14,004 nt of DNA, taken from NCBI GenBank assembly GCA_964370635.1, contig CAYJJU010000035.1, forward strand, positions 1 through 14,004, in the 5' to 3' direction. The notes under the pieces were generated by a model that was given only the letters and a program-made list of their open reading frames with translations, did no database searches and was not told the DNA's origin. Both the position numbers and the translations under genes were made by a program. Source of the DNA: SIG603 sp964370635. GTDB taxonomy: Bacteria; Bacillota; Clostridia; Oscillospirales; Acutalibacteraceae. Positions 1 through 6,847 of this stretch are shown here, one piece after another. Numbering within the stretch: the first letter of the stretch is position 1; each line of letters opens with the position of its first letter.

Positions 1-99
1 GGTCATTTGCAAGTATTTGTTCCTTGTCTTGCAGATTTTTGGACAGTCCGACAGCATGTGTAAAAAAGGTATAGTGTAACAATTATAAAAAGTTTTACT
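1..99. other. Left edge, no supported gene
   Basis: Several frames stay open from the left edge for about 20 codons on both strands (for example the plus frame starting at base 1 reaches TAA at 61-63), so the end of a gene lying outside the window is possible. None of the fragments has a recognisable motif. A TATAAT-like hexamer lies on the minus strand (82-87), but the nearest TTGAAA (107-112) is 19 bp away, and the only ATG downstream of it (56-58) has no ribosome binding site. I therefore annotate no gene here. Confidence 0.4.
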
Positions 100-297
100 A
101 AATTTTTTTCAAAAAATTTCGGGTGCTTAGGGCAGAGCCCTAAGGCGTTTTCCGTAGAAAACGAAATCTTTTGCATTAGAAGAGCTTTTTTGAAGGTGAA
201 TTTGCCAATTTATTGGCAAAGAGGAAAGTTTTAGCGTATGAAAAGAAGTATAGCTTGAAATTTATTAAACAATAGGGAACGACGAGGGCGTCGTTCC
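100..297. repeat. Cluster of five short perfect hairpins
   Basis: Five perfect inverted repeats follow one another in under 200 bp. They are: AAATTTTT/AAAAATTT (100-107 with 112-119); CTTAGGGC-AGA-GCCCTAAG (126-144); CGTTTTC-CGTA-GAAAACG (146-163); TTTGCCAA-TTTA-TTGGCAAA (201-220); and GGAACGACG-AGGG-CGTCGTTCC (276-297). The second and third are separated by one base. No open frame of note spans them. The last could serve as the 3' structure of the MATE transcript on the minus strand, but it lacks a U-tract on either side. The look is that of a dispersed intergenic palindromic element or a structured RNA rather than a simple terminator. The hairpins are seen directly; their role is unknown. 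Confidence 0.7.
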
Positions 298-301
298 AAT
301 A

Positions 302-350
302 ATTAACTATTAACTATTAATTATTAATTATTAATTATTAATTATTAACT
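302..350. repeat. Heptamer tandem repeat ATTAAYT x7
   Basis: Seven consecutive 7-bp units, ATTAACT or ATTAATT, run without interruption (unit pattern C C T T T T C at the sixth base). The last unit overlaps the TAG stop codon of the MATE gene (349-351, read on the minus strand). The repeat therefore occupies the start of the 3' untranslated region of that gene. Unit number could vary by slipped-strand replication. No function is evident. Confidence 0.9.
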
Positions 351-1740
351 AACTCTCAACTTTCTTATACTTTGTCTTCCATTTTCCTCTTCTATAAAAT
401 ATATAGGTAAGTGCGGCGCCTAATACCCACGAGATTAGGAGTGAGTAAAATATTGCCTCGGGGTTTCCGTTTGGTAAAGCGTCGCTTCTTGTGAAGTAGG
501 CAATACCATAAGCCACCGGAACACGTATTCCTACAGTGCCTATTGCTGAAATTATCATGGGTGTCATTGTATCTCCGGCACCTCTCATTATTCCCATAAA
601 TACATTCATAAGGGTAAGGGCTATGTAGCCTACAGATAAAAGCCTTAGCATACGCTCGCCCATGTCTAAAACTTCGGGAGTGCTTGTAAATATTTGTATG
701 AGATATCTTCCGAAAAATACAATGAGTACTACAATGCATACCGACACTATAAGTGATATTTTAAGGCCGTGTTTTGAGGCGCCGTTGACACGGTCGGTTT
801 TTTCGGCACCGATGTTTTGTCCTACATAAGTGGTCATTGCCATTCCAAAAGACATGCAAGGCAAAACCGCAAATCCGTCAACACGCATTACAACGGTGGT
901 AACGGCGATAAAACTTGTGCCAAAGGAGTTTGTAAGCGATTGCACCACTATTCCGGCGCATGCAAATATAGCCTGTGCAAGGCCTGCGGGAAGACCGAGT
1001 TTTACGGTTCTTGCAACTATGTGACTGTCAAGCTTTAAGTAACTTAGCTTCATGTCTATAACGTCTTTCATTTTTAGAAGACGAATTAGGCAAAGAACGG
1101 CAGAAAAACTTTGTGCAATTACTGTTGCAAGTGCAACACCAAATACGCCCATGCCGAAAACTGCAACGAAAAGCAGGTCTAAGACAATGTTTAAAAAACA
1201 TGTGATAAGTAAAAATATGAGAGGCATTATAGAGTCGCCCATGCCCCTTAACATTCCGGATATCATATTGTAAAACGCACAGCCTAAGAAACCGAGGCAT
1301 ATTGTTGTAAGATAGGCGGAGGCATCGTGGATTATGTCAGTCGGTGTGCCCGCAAGCTCAAGAGCTGGAAAGGAAATAAGCGTGCCGACTACCATAATGA
1401 ATGCGGTCATGAGCAAGGTAAGTGTTATGATATTGCAGATGGTTTTTGAGAGCATTTCTCTGTTTTTTGCACCGAAGAACTGCGATACTATTATTCCTGC
1501 ACCTATAGATATGCCCATGAAGAAAACTAGTAGTAAGTTGAAAATGGGAAAGGCGGCACCGACTGCGGCTAGTGCGCCGTCGCCGACATATTGCCCGACA
1601 ATTATGGCGTCTACCGTGCTGTAAAGTTGTTGCGCTAAATTGCCTATTAGTAAAGGTATGGCAAATTTTAGTATGACAGATGTAGGGTTTCCTACCGTCA
1701 TATCCTGTGCACCAAATAGTGATTTAAAGCGTGCAAACAT
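349..1740 (-). CDS. MATE family multidrug/cation antiporter
   Basis: This 463-residue membrane protein belongs to the multidrug and toxic compound extrusion family, which exports drugs or metabolites in exchange for Na+ or H+ across the cytoplasmic membrane. The length is typical. The N-terminus (MTVGNPTSVILKFAIPLLIG, residues 14-33) and the following QQLYSTVDAIIVGQYVG are hallmark MATE sequence. Further hydrophobic stretches continue to about residue 450, consistent with 12 helices in two homologous halves, the second beginning near LGLPAGLAQAIF. The start at 1740 is supported by an AGAGGAG ribosome binding site eight bases upstream and by a strong promoter further up. The gene is monocistronic and divergent from the glycerol-3-phosphate dehydrogenase-like gene. 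Substrate cannot be inferred from sequence; DinF- and NorM-like members are both possible. Confidence 0.93.
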   Translation of the reverse strand: MFARFKSLFGAQDMTVGNPTSVILKFAIPLLIGNLAQQLYSTVDAIIVGQYVGDGALAAVGAAFPIFNLLLVFFMGISIGAGIIVSQFFGAKNREMLSKTICNIITLTLLMTAFIMVVGTLISFPALELAGTPTDIIHDASAYLTTICLGFLGCAFYNMISGMLRGMGDSIMPLIFLLITCFLNIVLDLLFVAVFGMGVFGVALATVIAQSFSAVLCLIRLLKMKDVIDMKLSYLKLDSHIVARTVKLGLPAGLAQAIFACAGIVVQSLTNSFGTSFIAVTTVVMRVDGFAVLPCMSFGMAMTTYVGQNIGAEKTDRVNGASKHGLKISLIVSVCIVVLIVFFGRYLIQIFTSTPEVLDMGERMLRLLSVGYIALTLMNVFMGIMRGAGDTMTPMIISAIGTVGIRVPVAYGIAYFTRSDALPNGNPEAIFYSLLISWVLGAALTYIFYRRGKWKTKYKKVES

Positions 1741-1790
1741 TTATGATTCTCCTCTAAAAATTCAAATTCTGCTAAAAAGCGTTAAGGTAC

Positions 1791-1819
1791 ATTATATCAC
1801 AACAAATTTAAGTTGTAAA
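1791..1819 (-). promoter_or_regulatory. Promoter of MATE gene with possible operator
   Basis: On the minus strand a -35 TTTACA (1814-1819) and a perfect -10 TATAAT (1791-1796) are 17 bp apart, and TGA just before the -10 makes it an extended -10. The start codon is about 50 bp downstream. The spacer holds an 18-bp interrupted palindrome, ACAAC-N8-GTTGT (1799-1816), placed where a repressor would block polymerase. The promoter is clear. The operator is an inference, and no regulator gene is adjacent. Confidence 0.75.
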
Positions 1820-1833
1820 TCTATTTTTAAAGC

Positions 1834-1862
1834 TTGCTTATCATCTTGGTAAAGGTTATAAT
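1834..1862 (+). promoter_or_regulatory. Promoter of gpsA-like gene
   Basis: TTGCTT (1834-1839) and TATAAT (1857-1862) are separated by 17 bp, giving a start point near 1869 and a leader of about 30 nt before the ATG at 1900. The -35 matches consensus only in its first three bases. This promoter argues against the in-frame ATGs further upstream (1834, 1861) being the true start, because they would lie within or ahead of the promoter. Confidence 0.6.
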
Positions 1863-1899
1863 GGTACGAAGAAAATTATTTATCAAAAGGAATTTATAT

Positions 1900-2859
1900 A
1901 TGAAGATTACAACAATTGGCTGCGGACGCTGGGGCACTTATATTACATGGTATCTTGACAGCATAGGACATAGTGTGACACTCTATGGTCGAGAGGGCTC
2001 TTTAAACATGCAGGAGCTTATCAAAACACGCAAAAATAGCATACTAAGCCTGCCGCATAGCATTGAATTAACAACAGATTTTGGCTGTGTTGCAAACAGC
2101 GAAGCCTTGATACTCTCGGTAAATTCGCAAGGACTGCGTGCCTTGTGTACAGAGCTTGCAAAAGCTAATTTACAAAACACAATTGTAGTGCTTTGCATGA
2201 AAGGCATAGAAATAGACTCAGGCGAGAGGCTATCGCAAATTGCAAGTAGCATACTGGACAGTAGCAACCCTGTTGCAGTATGGCTCGGGCCTGGGCATGT
2301 GCAAGAATTTTATAATGGTATACCGAACTGTATGGTTATAGACAGTGAAAATGCACAGGTAAAGGAAGTTTTGGTAAATTCCTTTTCAAGCGATCTTATC
2401 AGGTTTTACTATGGTGAAGACCTCATAGGAAATGAAATTGGCGCCGCCGCAAAAAACGTTATAGGCATAGCGGCAGGAATGCTAGACGGCTTACAGCTGT
2501 CTACATTAAAAGGCGCATTAATGTCACGTGGCTCACGAGAAATAGCACGTTTGATAGCTGCTGTAGGCGGCAAGGAAGTCTCCGCATATGGCTTATGCCA
2601 TCTGGGTGATTATGAGGCGACCGTCTTTTCAAAATTTAGCCAAAACAGGCTGTATGGCGAAAGGTTTGCTAAAAATCAGGGCTATGATAAATTAGCAGAA
2701 GGATATTACACGGTTAAAGCCTTGGTTAAAATGGCAGAGGAGTACAATGTGGATTTGCCAATATGCAAGGTGGTGTATAGTGTTTTATATGAAAATGTCG
2801 ACTGCGTAAAAGCCTTAGATAGCCTGTTTAGCCGCAGTATAAAAAGCGAGTGGTATTAG
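1900..2859 (+). CDS. NAD(P)-dependent glycerol-3-phosphate dehydrogenase family protein
   Basis: The 319-residue product belongs to the GpsA family, cytosolic enzymes that reduce dihydroxyacetone phosphate to sn-glycerol-3-phosphate for phospholipid synthesis. The N-terminal nucleotide-binding fold starts TIGCGRWGT (residues 5-13). The conserved KGIE (101-104) and the KNVIGIAAGMLDG segment with the catalytic lysine at 185 are present. GLCHLGDYEAT (231-241) replaces the usual GLAGLGDLxxT, and LGPGH (129-133) replaces the usual SGPSxA. The start at 1900 is chosen from the AAAAGG site nine bases upstream and the promoter before it; the open frame extends further up without support. The family is clear, but the altered motifs make a different substrate or a paralogue possible, so I withhold gpsA. 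Its stop lies 6 bp from the convergent methyltransferase gene. Confidence 0.8.
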   Translation: MKITTIGCGRWGTYITWYLDSIGHSVTLYGREGSLNMQELIKTRKNSILSLPHSIELTTDFGCVANSEALILSVNSQGLRALCTELAKANLQNTIVVLCMKGIEIDSGERLSQIASSILDSSNPVAVWLGPGHVQEFYNGIPNCMVIDSENAQVKEVLVNSFSSDLIRFYYGEDLIGNEIGAAAKNVIGIAAGMLDGLQLSTLKGALMSRGSREIARLIAAVGGKEVSAYGLCHLGDYEATVFSKFSQNRLYGERFAKNQGYDKLAEGYYTVKALVKMAEEYNVDLPICKVVYSVLYENVDCVKALDSLFSRSIKSEWY

Positions 2860-2865
2860 GTGATT

Positions 2866-3336
2866 TTAGTTATTAAGAAATTTTTTTTCCATATCGAGTA
2901 AAAACTCTTTCATAGAAAGACCTCCTGCATAGCCTACGAGTTTTCCCGATGCCCCAATAACTCTGTGGCAAGGGACTAAAATATGCAGGGGGTTCTTGTT
3001 GTTTGCCATGCCGACGGCACGGCTGGCCTTTGGGTTTCCGACGGCTACTGCTATATCTTTATAGGTTCTCGTCTGGCCATAAGGAATATCGCAAAGGGCA
3101 GACCACACCTTTTTTTGAAAATCGGTGCCGTTTAACTTGTAAGGCACATCAAACTTTTTTCTTTTGCCGTCAAAATACTCTAAAAGCTCTGTATATGCCT
3201 TATCGCTAAGCTTAGTTTTTGTGCCAAAATCGACTATGTTTTCATCAAAAATTTTCTTGAAAGAAGTTATCATATCGTCGGCATATTCTATTTTGAAATA
3301 TCCTAATTGTGTTTCATAAATTGCAAAATTATTCAT
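2866..3336 (-). CDS. ogt: Methylated-DNA--[protein]-cysteine S-methyltransferase
   Basis: This 156-residue suicide repair protein moves the alkyl group from O6-alkylguanine (or O4-alkylthymine) in DNA onto its own cysteine. The active-site motif VPCHRVIG (121-128, acceptor C123) is intact. The recognition-helix arginine in ASRAVGM (R106), the asparagine before the active site (NPLHILVPCHRV) and the glycine-rich YAGG after it are also present. An N-terminal domain of about 70 residues completes the usual Ogt/AdaB length. The ATG overlaps the stop of the upstream Ada-type gene by four bases (ATGA), so translation is probably coupled. It is the third gene of an alkylation-repair operon and the functional counterpart of Bacillus AdaB. 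The symbol ogt is used for the family; adaB would be equally fair. Confidence 0.95.
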   Translation of the reverse strand: MNNFAIYETQLGYFKIEYADDMITSFKKIFDENIVDFGTKTKLSDKAYTELLEYFDGKRKKFDVPYKLNGTDFQKKVWSALCDIPYGQTRTYKDIAVAVGNPKASRAVGMANNKNPLHILVPCHRVIGASGKLVGYAGGLSMKEFLLDMEKKFLNN

Positions 3337-3899
3337 TGTCTTTTACCTTTCCTATATGCCACAGGGGTCATATTTGCCCTCTCTTTAAAAAAATTATAAA
3401 ATGCCGAAAGACTGCTAAATCCCACGGAATATGCAATGTCAATTACTTCATTATCCGTTTGCTCTAAAAGTCTTACTGCTTCTTTATACCTTAAATCGTT
3501 TAGATATCCGCTTGGCGTTTTGCCATACTCCTCTTTAAAAACCTCCACCATCCGCTTGCGTGATAGTCCGAGTTTATCCATTTGGCTGTTTAAGCTTTCG
3601 GCTTCTTTAAACATATCGTCGATAAGGTTTTTAAGCTTATTTGCAATGTTTTTCGTAGGATTATAAAGTGGCAAATCACTCCTGCACCTTTTGCAGGGCC
3701 TATATCCGGCGCTTGCCGCTTCGTCCGCTGTTTTGAAGTATTCTATATTTTCTGCCTTTGGTGCCCTGGATTTACACGAAGGCCTGCAATAAATTCCTGT
3801 CGATTTCACCGCGTAAAAAAATACAGTGTCGTAGTTTTCATCGTTTGAAATTACAGCATCATACATTTCGGCACAAGACATATTAAATTTATTATTCAT
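3333..3899 (-). CDS. adaA: AdaA-type methylphosphotriester-sensing AraC-family activator
   Basis: This 188-residue protein combines an N-terminal Ada zinc domain with a C-terminal AraC-type DNA-binding domain. Four zinc-ligand cysteines are visible in the Ada arrangement: GIYCRPSCKSR (C38, C42) and YRPCKRCRSD (C69, C72). C38 is expected to accept the methyl group from a DNA methylphosphotriester, which in E. coli Ada turns the protein into an activator. Two helix-turn-helix units follow, about residues 103-130 and 150-178; the second has the classical IAYSVGFSSLSAFYNFFK. The O6-methylguanine transferase domain of E. coli Ada is absent here and is supplied by the next gene, as in the Bacillus adaA/adaB arrangement. 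The gene starts 25 bp after the glycosylase gene and overlaps the transferase gene by 4 bp. Confident in function; regulation of its own operon is inferred. Confidence 0.93.
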   Translation of the reverse strand: MNNKFNMSCAEMYDAVISNDENYDTVFFYAVKSTGIYCRPSCKSRAPKAENIEYFKTADEAASAGYRPCKRCRSDLPLYNPTKNIANKLKNLIDDMFKEAESLNSQMDKLGLSRKRMVEVFKEEYGKTPSGYLNDLRYKEAVRLLEQTDNEVIDIAYSVGFSSLSAFYNFFKERANMTPVAYRKGKRQ

Positions 3900-3924
3900 A
3901 AGCTACCTGCTTTCTTTTAACGTC

Positions 3925-4599
3925 TTAAAAGTAATCTATATTTGTACTGACTTGTTTTTTTACAGTCTTTTTGTTTTTTGGGTCGTCAAGCTCCGGGATT
4001 GCTCCTGCGGCAATAGCCCATAGATACACGCTTGCTGTCGTGCCATAGGGCGAGTATCTCTTTCGGTATCGCTCAAACATTTCCCTTGTAAGTTCTTTAT
4101 GGCGATACAGCATACGAAGGCCTCTATGAATTGCAATGTCTCCAAAGCTGAAAACGTCGTCACGCTGTAAGGCACTTGCAAGCAGCATTTCTGCCGTCCA
4201 TACACCGATACCCTTTAATGTGCATAGCGTTTGGATGACTTCTTTGTCGCTAAGTTTTTGCAGTTTTTCAAGGTTTAATTCTCCAATAAAGACTTTATCC
4301 GCTAAATCTTTCATGTACTGCGACTTTTTAAAAGTAGTGCCAAAAGCCTGTATTTCCTCTACTGTTAAGGCGTGTATGCTGTCTGCGCTAATGGAGGAAA
4401 GTCCGTCTTTCATTCGTCTAAACACGGTCTCTCTTGCCTGCCTTGACACTTGTTGTCCGAGTATCGCCCTTATGAGAGCCGTGAATATATCACTGTCTAT
4501 TGGTCTTTTAAGCATGCCGATTTTATCTATCGCTTCACCTAATCGCTTATCTTTTTTTCTTAAATAATCAATTTCTTTTTTGCCATATTTAAAATACAT
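3925..4599 (-). CDS. alkA: DNA-3-methyladenine glycosylase (AlkA-like, HhH-GPD)
   Basis: This 224-residue base-excision enzyme of the HhH-GPD superfamily should remove 3-methyladenine and other alkylated purines from DNA, leaving abasic sites. The entry segment SDIFTALIRAILGQQVS (36-52) is typical of the family. The helix-hairpin-helix LCTLKGIGVWTAEMLL (125-140) carries the AlkA-type GIGxWTA. The catalytic aspartate is D154 in FSFGDIAIHRG, the position of Asp238 in E. coli AlkA. It is shorter than E. coli AlkA (282 residues) because it lacks most of the N-terminal TATA-binding-protein-like domain, like many Gram-positive and archaeal members. An AGAGGTG ribosome binding site precedes the ATG at 4599. 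It is first in the alkA-adaA-ogt operon, which explains its regulation. Confidence 0.92.
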   Translation of the reverse strand: MYFKYGKKEIDYLRKKDKRLGEAIDKIGMLKRPIDSDIFTALIRAILGQQVSRQARETVFRRMKDGLSSISADSIHALTVEEIQAFGTTFKKSQYMKDLADKVFIGELNLEKLQKLSDKEVIQTLCTLKGIGVWTAEMLLASALQRDDVFSFGDIAIHRGLRMLYRHKELTREMFERYRKRYSPYGTTASVYLWAIAAGAIPELDDPKNKKTVKKQVSTNIDYF

Positions 4600-4628
4600 T
4601 TTGGCACCTCTTTTTTTAAGCTTTTTTT

Positions 4629-4678
4629 ATTATACAACAAAAATGTAAAATTTTCTTCCTGAATTTGCGCATTTAATT
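4629..4678 (-). promoter_or_regulatory. Promoter of repair operon with Ada-box-like site
   Basis: On the minus strand a perfect -10 TATAAT (4629-4634) has no -35 consensus: the hexamer 17 bp upstream reads AAGAAA (4652-4657). A weak -35 is usual for activator-dependent promoters. Just upstream, at about -42 to -56 from the inferred start, is AATTAAATGCGCAAA (4678 down to 4664). E. coli Ada recognises an AAT box and a GCAA box spaced by six bases, as in AATTAAAGCGCAA; here the spacing is seven. The promoter and resemblance are seen; binding by the AdaA protein is inferred. Confidence 0.55.
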
Positions 4679-4715
4679 GTTTTTTGTAGAAATTTTCACC
4701 AGATAGCGTATCAAA

Positions 4716-4752
4716 AAAAGTCTTCATAAATTTATTTTTTATGAGGACTTTT
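4716..4752. repeat. 15-bp stem-loop between repair operon and fbp
   Basis: AAAAGTCTTCATAAA (4716-4730) and TTTATGAGGACTTTT (4738-4752) are inverted copies with a single mismatch (a U-G wobble in plus-strand RNA) and a 7-nt loop. Read on the minus strand the stem is followed by seven T residues, so it could stop antisense transcription from entering the repair operon. The right arm also covers the -35 region of the fbp promoter and holds one copy of the ATGAGGAC motif described there, so an operator is equally plausible. Confidence 0.65.
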
Positions 4753-4784
4753 GTCGTGAGATATGATATAATGAGGACATATCT
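4741..4784 (+). promoter_or_regulatory. fbp promoter embedded in operator-like repeats
   Basis: The -10 is TATAAT (4767-4772) preceded by TGA, an extended -10; no good -35 exists (about 4744-4749 reads AGGACT). Two direct copies of ATGAGGACWT (4741-4750 and 4771-4780) lie exactly 30 bp apart, about three helical turns, one over the -35 region and one over the -10 end and start point. A 7-bp perfect inverted repeat AGATATG/CATATCT (4759-4765, 4778-4784) also flanks the -10. The geometry suggests a repressor site. No catabolite-responsive element consensus was found. Confidence 0.6.
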
Positions 4785-4828
4785 ATTTTAGTTTACTGAA
4801 AATTTTACGGGAGTTAAGAGGTGTTATT

Positions 4829-6805
4829 ATGTTTAGTCAAGAATCTATGCTGTTAGAGCAAAAATATCTTGAATTGTTAGCGGTCAATTATCCAACCATA
4901 CAAACTGCGTCTACTGAGATTATTAATCTTACGGCAATACTGAATTTGCCAAAGGGTACAGAGCATTTTATTAGTGATTTACATGGAGAATATGACGTGT
5001 TCGCCCATATACTTAAAAGTGCGTCGGGTTCAATTAAGCGTAAGATAAATAGCTGTTTTGAGGACACAATATCGCAAGAGGAAAAAGATTTGCTTGCCAC
5101 ACTTATATATTACCCACAAGAAAAGCTGGCTGATTTGCAGTCAAAAGGCATATGTGACGATGAGTGGTATAAAGCAATACTCATTAAACTTGCACTGCTT
5201 TGCCGTGTGGCTACATCAAAATACACTAGATCGAAAGTTAGAAAAAAATTGCCGAAAGATTTTAGATATATTATTGAAGAGCTCATGTATACCGATAATT
5301 TTGAAATGAATAAACATGAGTATTTTGATAAAATATTAGACACCATAATAGAAATTGGAAGGGCAGATAATTTTATTATAGAATTATCAACCTTGCTACA
5401 AAATATTATAGTGGATAAGTTGCATATAATTGGCGACATTTTTGACAGGGGGACAGGTGCCGACCTTATAATGGAGGACTTGTGCCAATTTCATGATGTT
5501 GACATACAGTGGGGAAATCACGACGTAGTATGGATGGCCGCGGCAAACGGACATTTGGCAAGTATAGCAAATGTCGTGCGAAACAGCATTCGTTACAACA
5601 ATTTTCACTCTCTTGAGGAGGCGTATGGCATAAATATTCGCCCGCTTGCGGTTTTTGCGATGGAGCAATACCGAGACGACGACTGTGAGGGCTTTATTGC
5701 AAAGGTAGAAGACGAGTATAAAACTAACAAAATTGATTTAAGCAATTTTGAGCAAGCAAAAAAACTGCACAAGGCTATAACTATAATCCAACTTAAATTA
5801 GAGGGGCAAATAATTAAAAAACGCACAGAATTTAAAATGGAAGATAGATTACAACTGGGCGCGATTGACTATGAAACAAAGAGCATAGAAATAGACGGGA
5901 AAAAATATGAAGTGAAAGATGTTAATCTGCCGACTGTTGATAAAAATGACCCGTATAAGTTAACCGATGACGAGCAAATGGTTATGGAACAATTAAAACT
6001 GTCGTTTTTGCACAGTAAGTTACTAAAAAAACATGTCAACTTTTTGTATCAAAAAGGCGGAATTTACCGCATATATAATAATAATTTAATGTACCATGGT
6101 TGTATACCGATGGATAAAGACGGCTCGTTTTTATCGTTTTATTTAGACGGAAACGAATACAGCGGTAAAAGCTTTTTAGATTTATGCGACAAAATTTGTA
6201 GACTTGGTGCGTACAGCAAAGGCAGTGACAAAGAATTTGGGCTTGATTTTATGTGGTATTTATGGTGTGGCGGAAATTCTCCGCTTAACGGCAAGACGAA
6301 GATGACCACGTTTGAGAGAGCTTTTATCGACGATGAATCCACTTGGAATGAGCCAAAAGATGAATACTATAAATTTATCGAGAGCAGAACGACCGCAGAG
6401 ATGATACTTCGTGAGTTTGGCGTGTTTGCAAGAAACTCACATATTGTAAATGGACATGTGCCCATAAAAATAGTAAAGGGTGAATCTCCAATTAAAGCCG
6501 GTGGCAAGCTGTTAATTATAGACGGCGGCATTTCAAAAGTATATCAAAAAGTGACAGGCATTGCAGGATACACCTTGGTATCAAACAGCTATCAGCTTTT
6601 ACTATCGGAGCATCATCCCTTTAAATCGGTAGATGAAGTAATTAAAAATAATGACGATATGCACTCAAAATACATACCGGTAGACACGTATAAGAATCGT
6701 ATGATAATTAATGACACCGACCGTGGTGTGAAAATTGGCAAAAAAATAAATGAATTAAAAATGCTGGTGCAAGCATATAGGACAGGGCTAATAAAAGAGC
6801 GCTGA
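4829..6805 (+). CDS. fbp: Fructose-1,6-bisphosphatase class III
   Basis: This 658-residue enzyme hydrolyses fructose 1,6-bisphosphate to fructose 6-phosphate, the committed gluconeogenic step, in the cytosol. It is the Firmicutes-specific class III type (about 640-670 residues), built on a metallophosphatase fold unrelated to classes I and II. Metal-binding motifs are visible in order: FISDLHGEYDVF (D50, H52), GDIFDRGTGADLIMEDL near residue 198, GNHDVVWMAAANGH near 228, and NGHVPIK near 541. The conserved CGGNSPLNGKTKMTTFER lies near 480. AAGAGGTG five bases before the ATG fixes the start. It is monocistronic: its own promoter is upstream and a strong terminator follows about 40 bp after the stop. 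Activity in the Bacillus homologue depends on phosphoenolpyruvate; that is family knowledge and not visible here. Confidence 0.97.
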   Translation: MFSQESMLLEQKYLELLAVNYPTIQTASTEIINLTAILNLPKGTEHFISDLHGEYDVFAHILKSASGSIKRKINSCFEDTISQEEKDLLATLIYYPQEKLADLQSKGICDDEWYKAILIKLALLCRVATSKYTRSKVRKKLPKDFRYIIEELMYTDNFEMNKHEYFDKILDTIIEIGRADNFIIELSTLLQNIIVDKLHIIGDIFDRGTGADLIMEDLCQFHDVDIQWGNHDVVWMAAANGHLASIANVVRNSIRYNNFHSLEEAYGINIRPLAVFAMEQYRDDDCEGFIAKVEDEYKTNKIDLSNFEQAKKLHKAITIIQLKLEGQIIKKRTEFKMEDRLQLGAIDYETKSIEIDGKKYEVKDVNLPTVDKNDPYKLTDDEQMVMEQLKLSFLHSKLLKKHVNFLYQKGGIYRIYNNNLMYHGCIPMDKDGSFLSFYLDGNEYSGKSFLDLCDKICRLGAYSKGSDKEFGLDFMWYLWCGGNSPLNGKTKMTTFERAFIDDESTWNEPKDEYYKFIESRTTAEMILREFGVFARNSHIVNGHVPIKIVKGESPIKAGGKLLIIDGGISKVYQKVTGIAGYTLVSNSYQLLLSEHHPFKSVDEVIKNNDDMHSKYIPVDTYKNRMIINDTDRGVKIGKKINELKMLVQAYRTGLIKER

Positions 6806-6847
6806 TTGTCTTAACTGCGTATTTGTGGAAAAACTTTCAAAAAAAAT

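Noticed and set aside
276..297. GGAACGACG hairpin as the terminator of the MATE gene
   Set aside because: The stem is strong but neither strand has a U-tract after it; termination there is possible but not supported.
302..350. Heptamer repeats as replication iterons or a CRISPR array
   Set aside because: Units are 7 bp with no spacers, no initiator gene is present, and the surrounding genes are chromosomal.
1834..1899. Upstream in-frame ATG codons extending the GpsA-like protein by up to 22 residues
   Set aside because: The extension overlaps the promoter hexamers, lacks ribosome binding sites, and the Rossmann motif normally begins a few residues from the true N-terminus, as it does from 1900.
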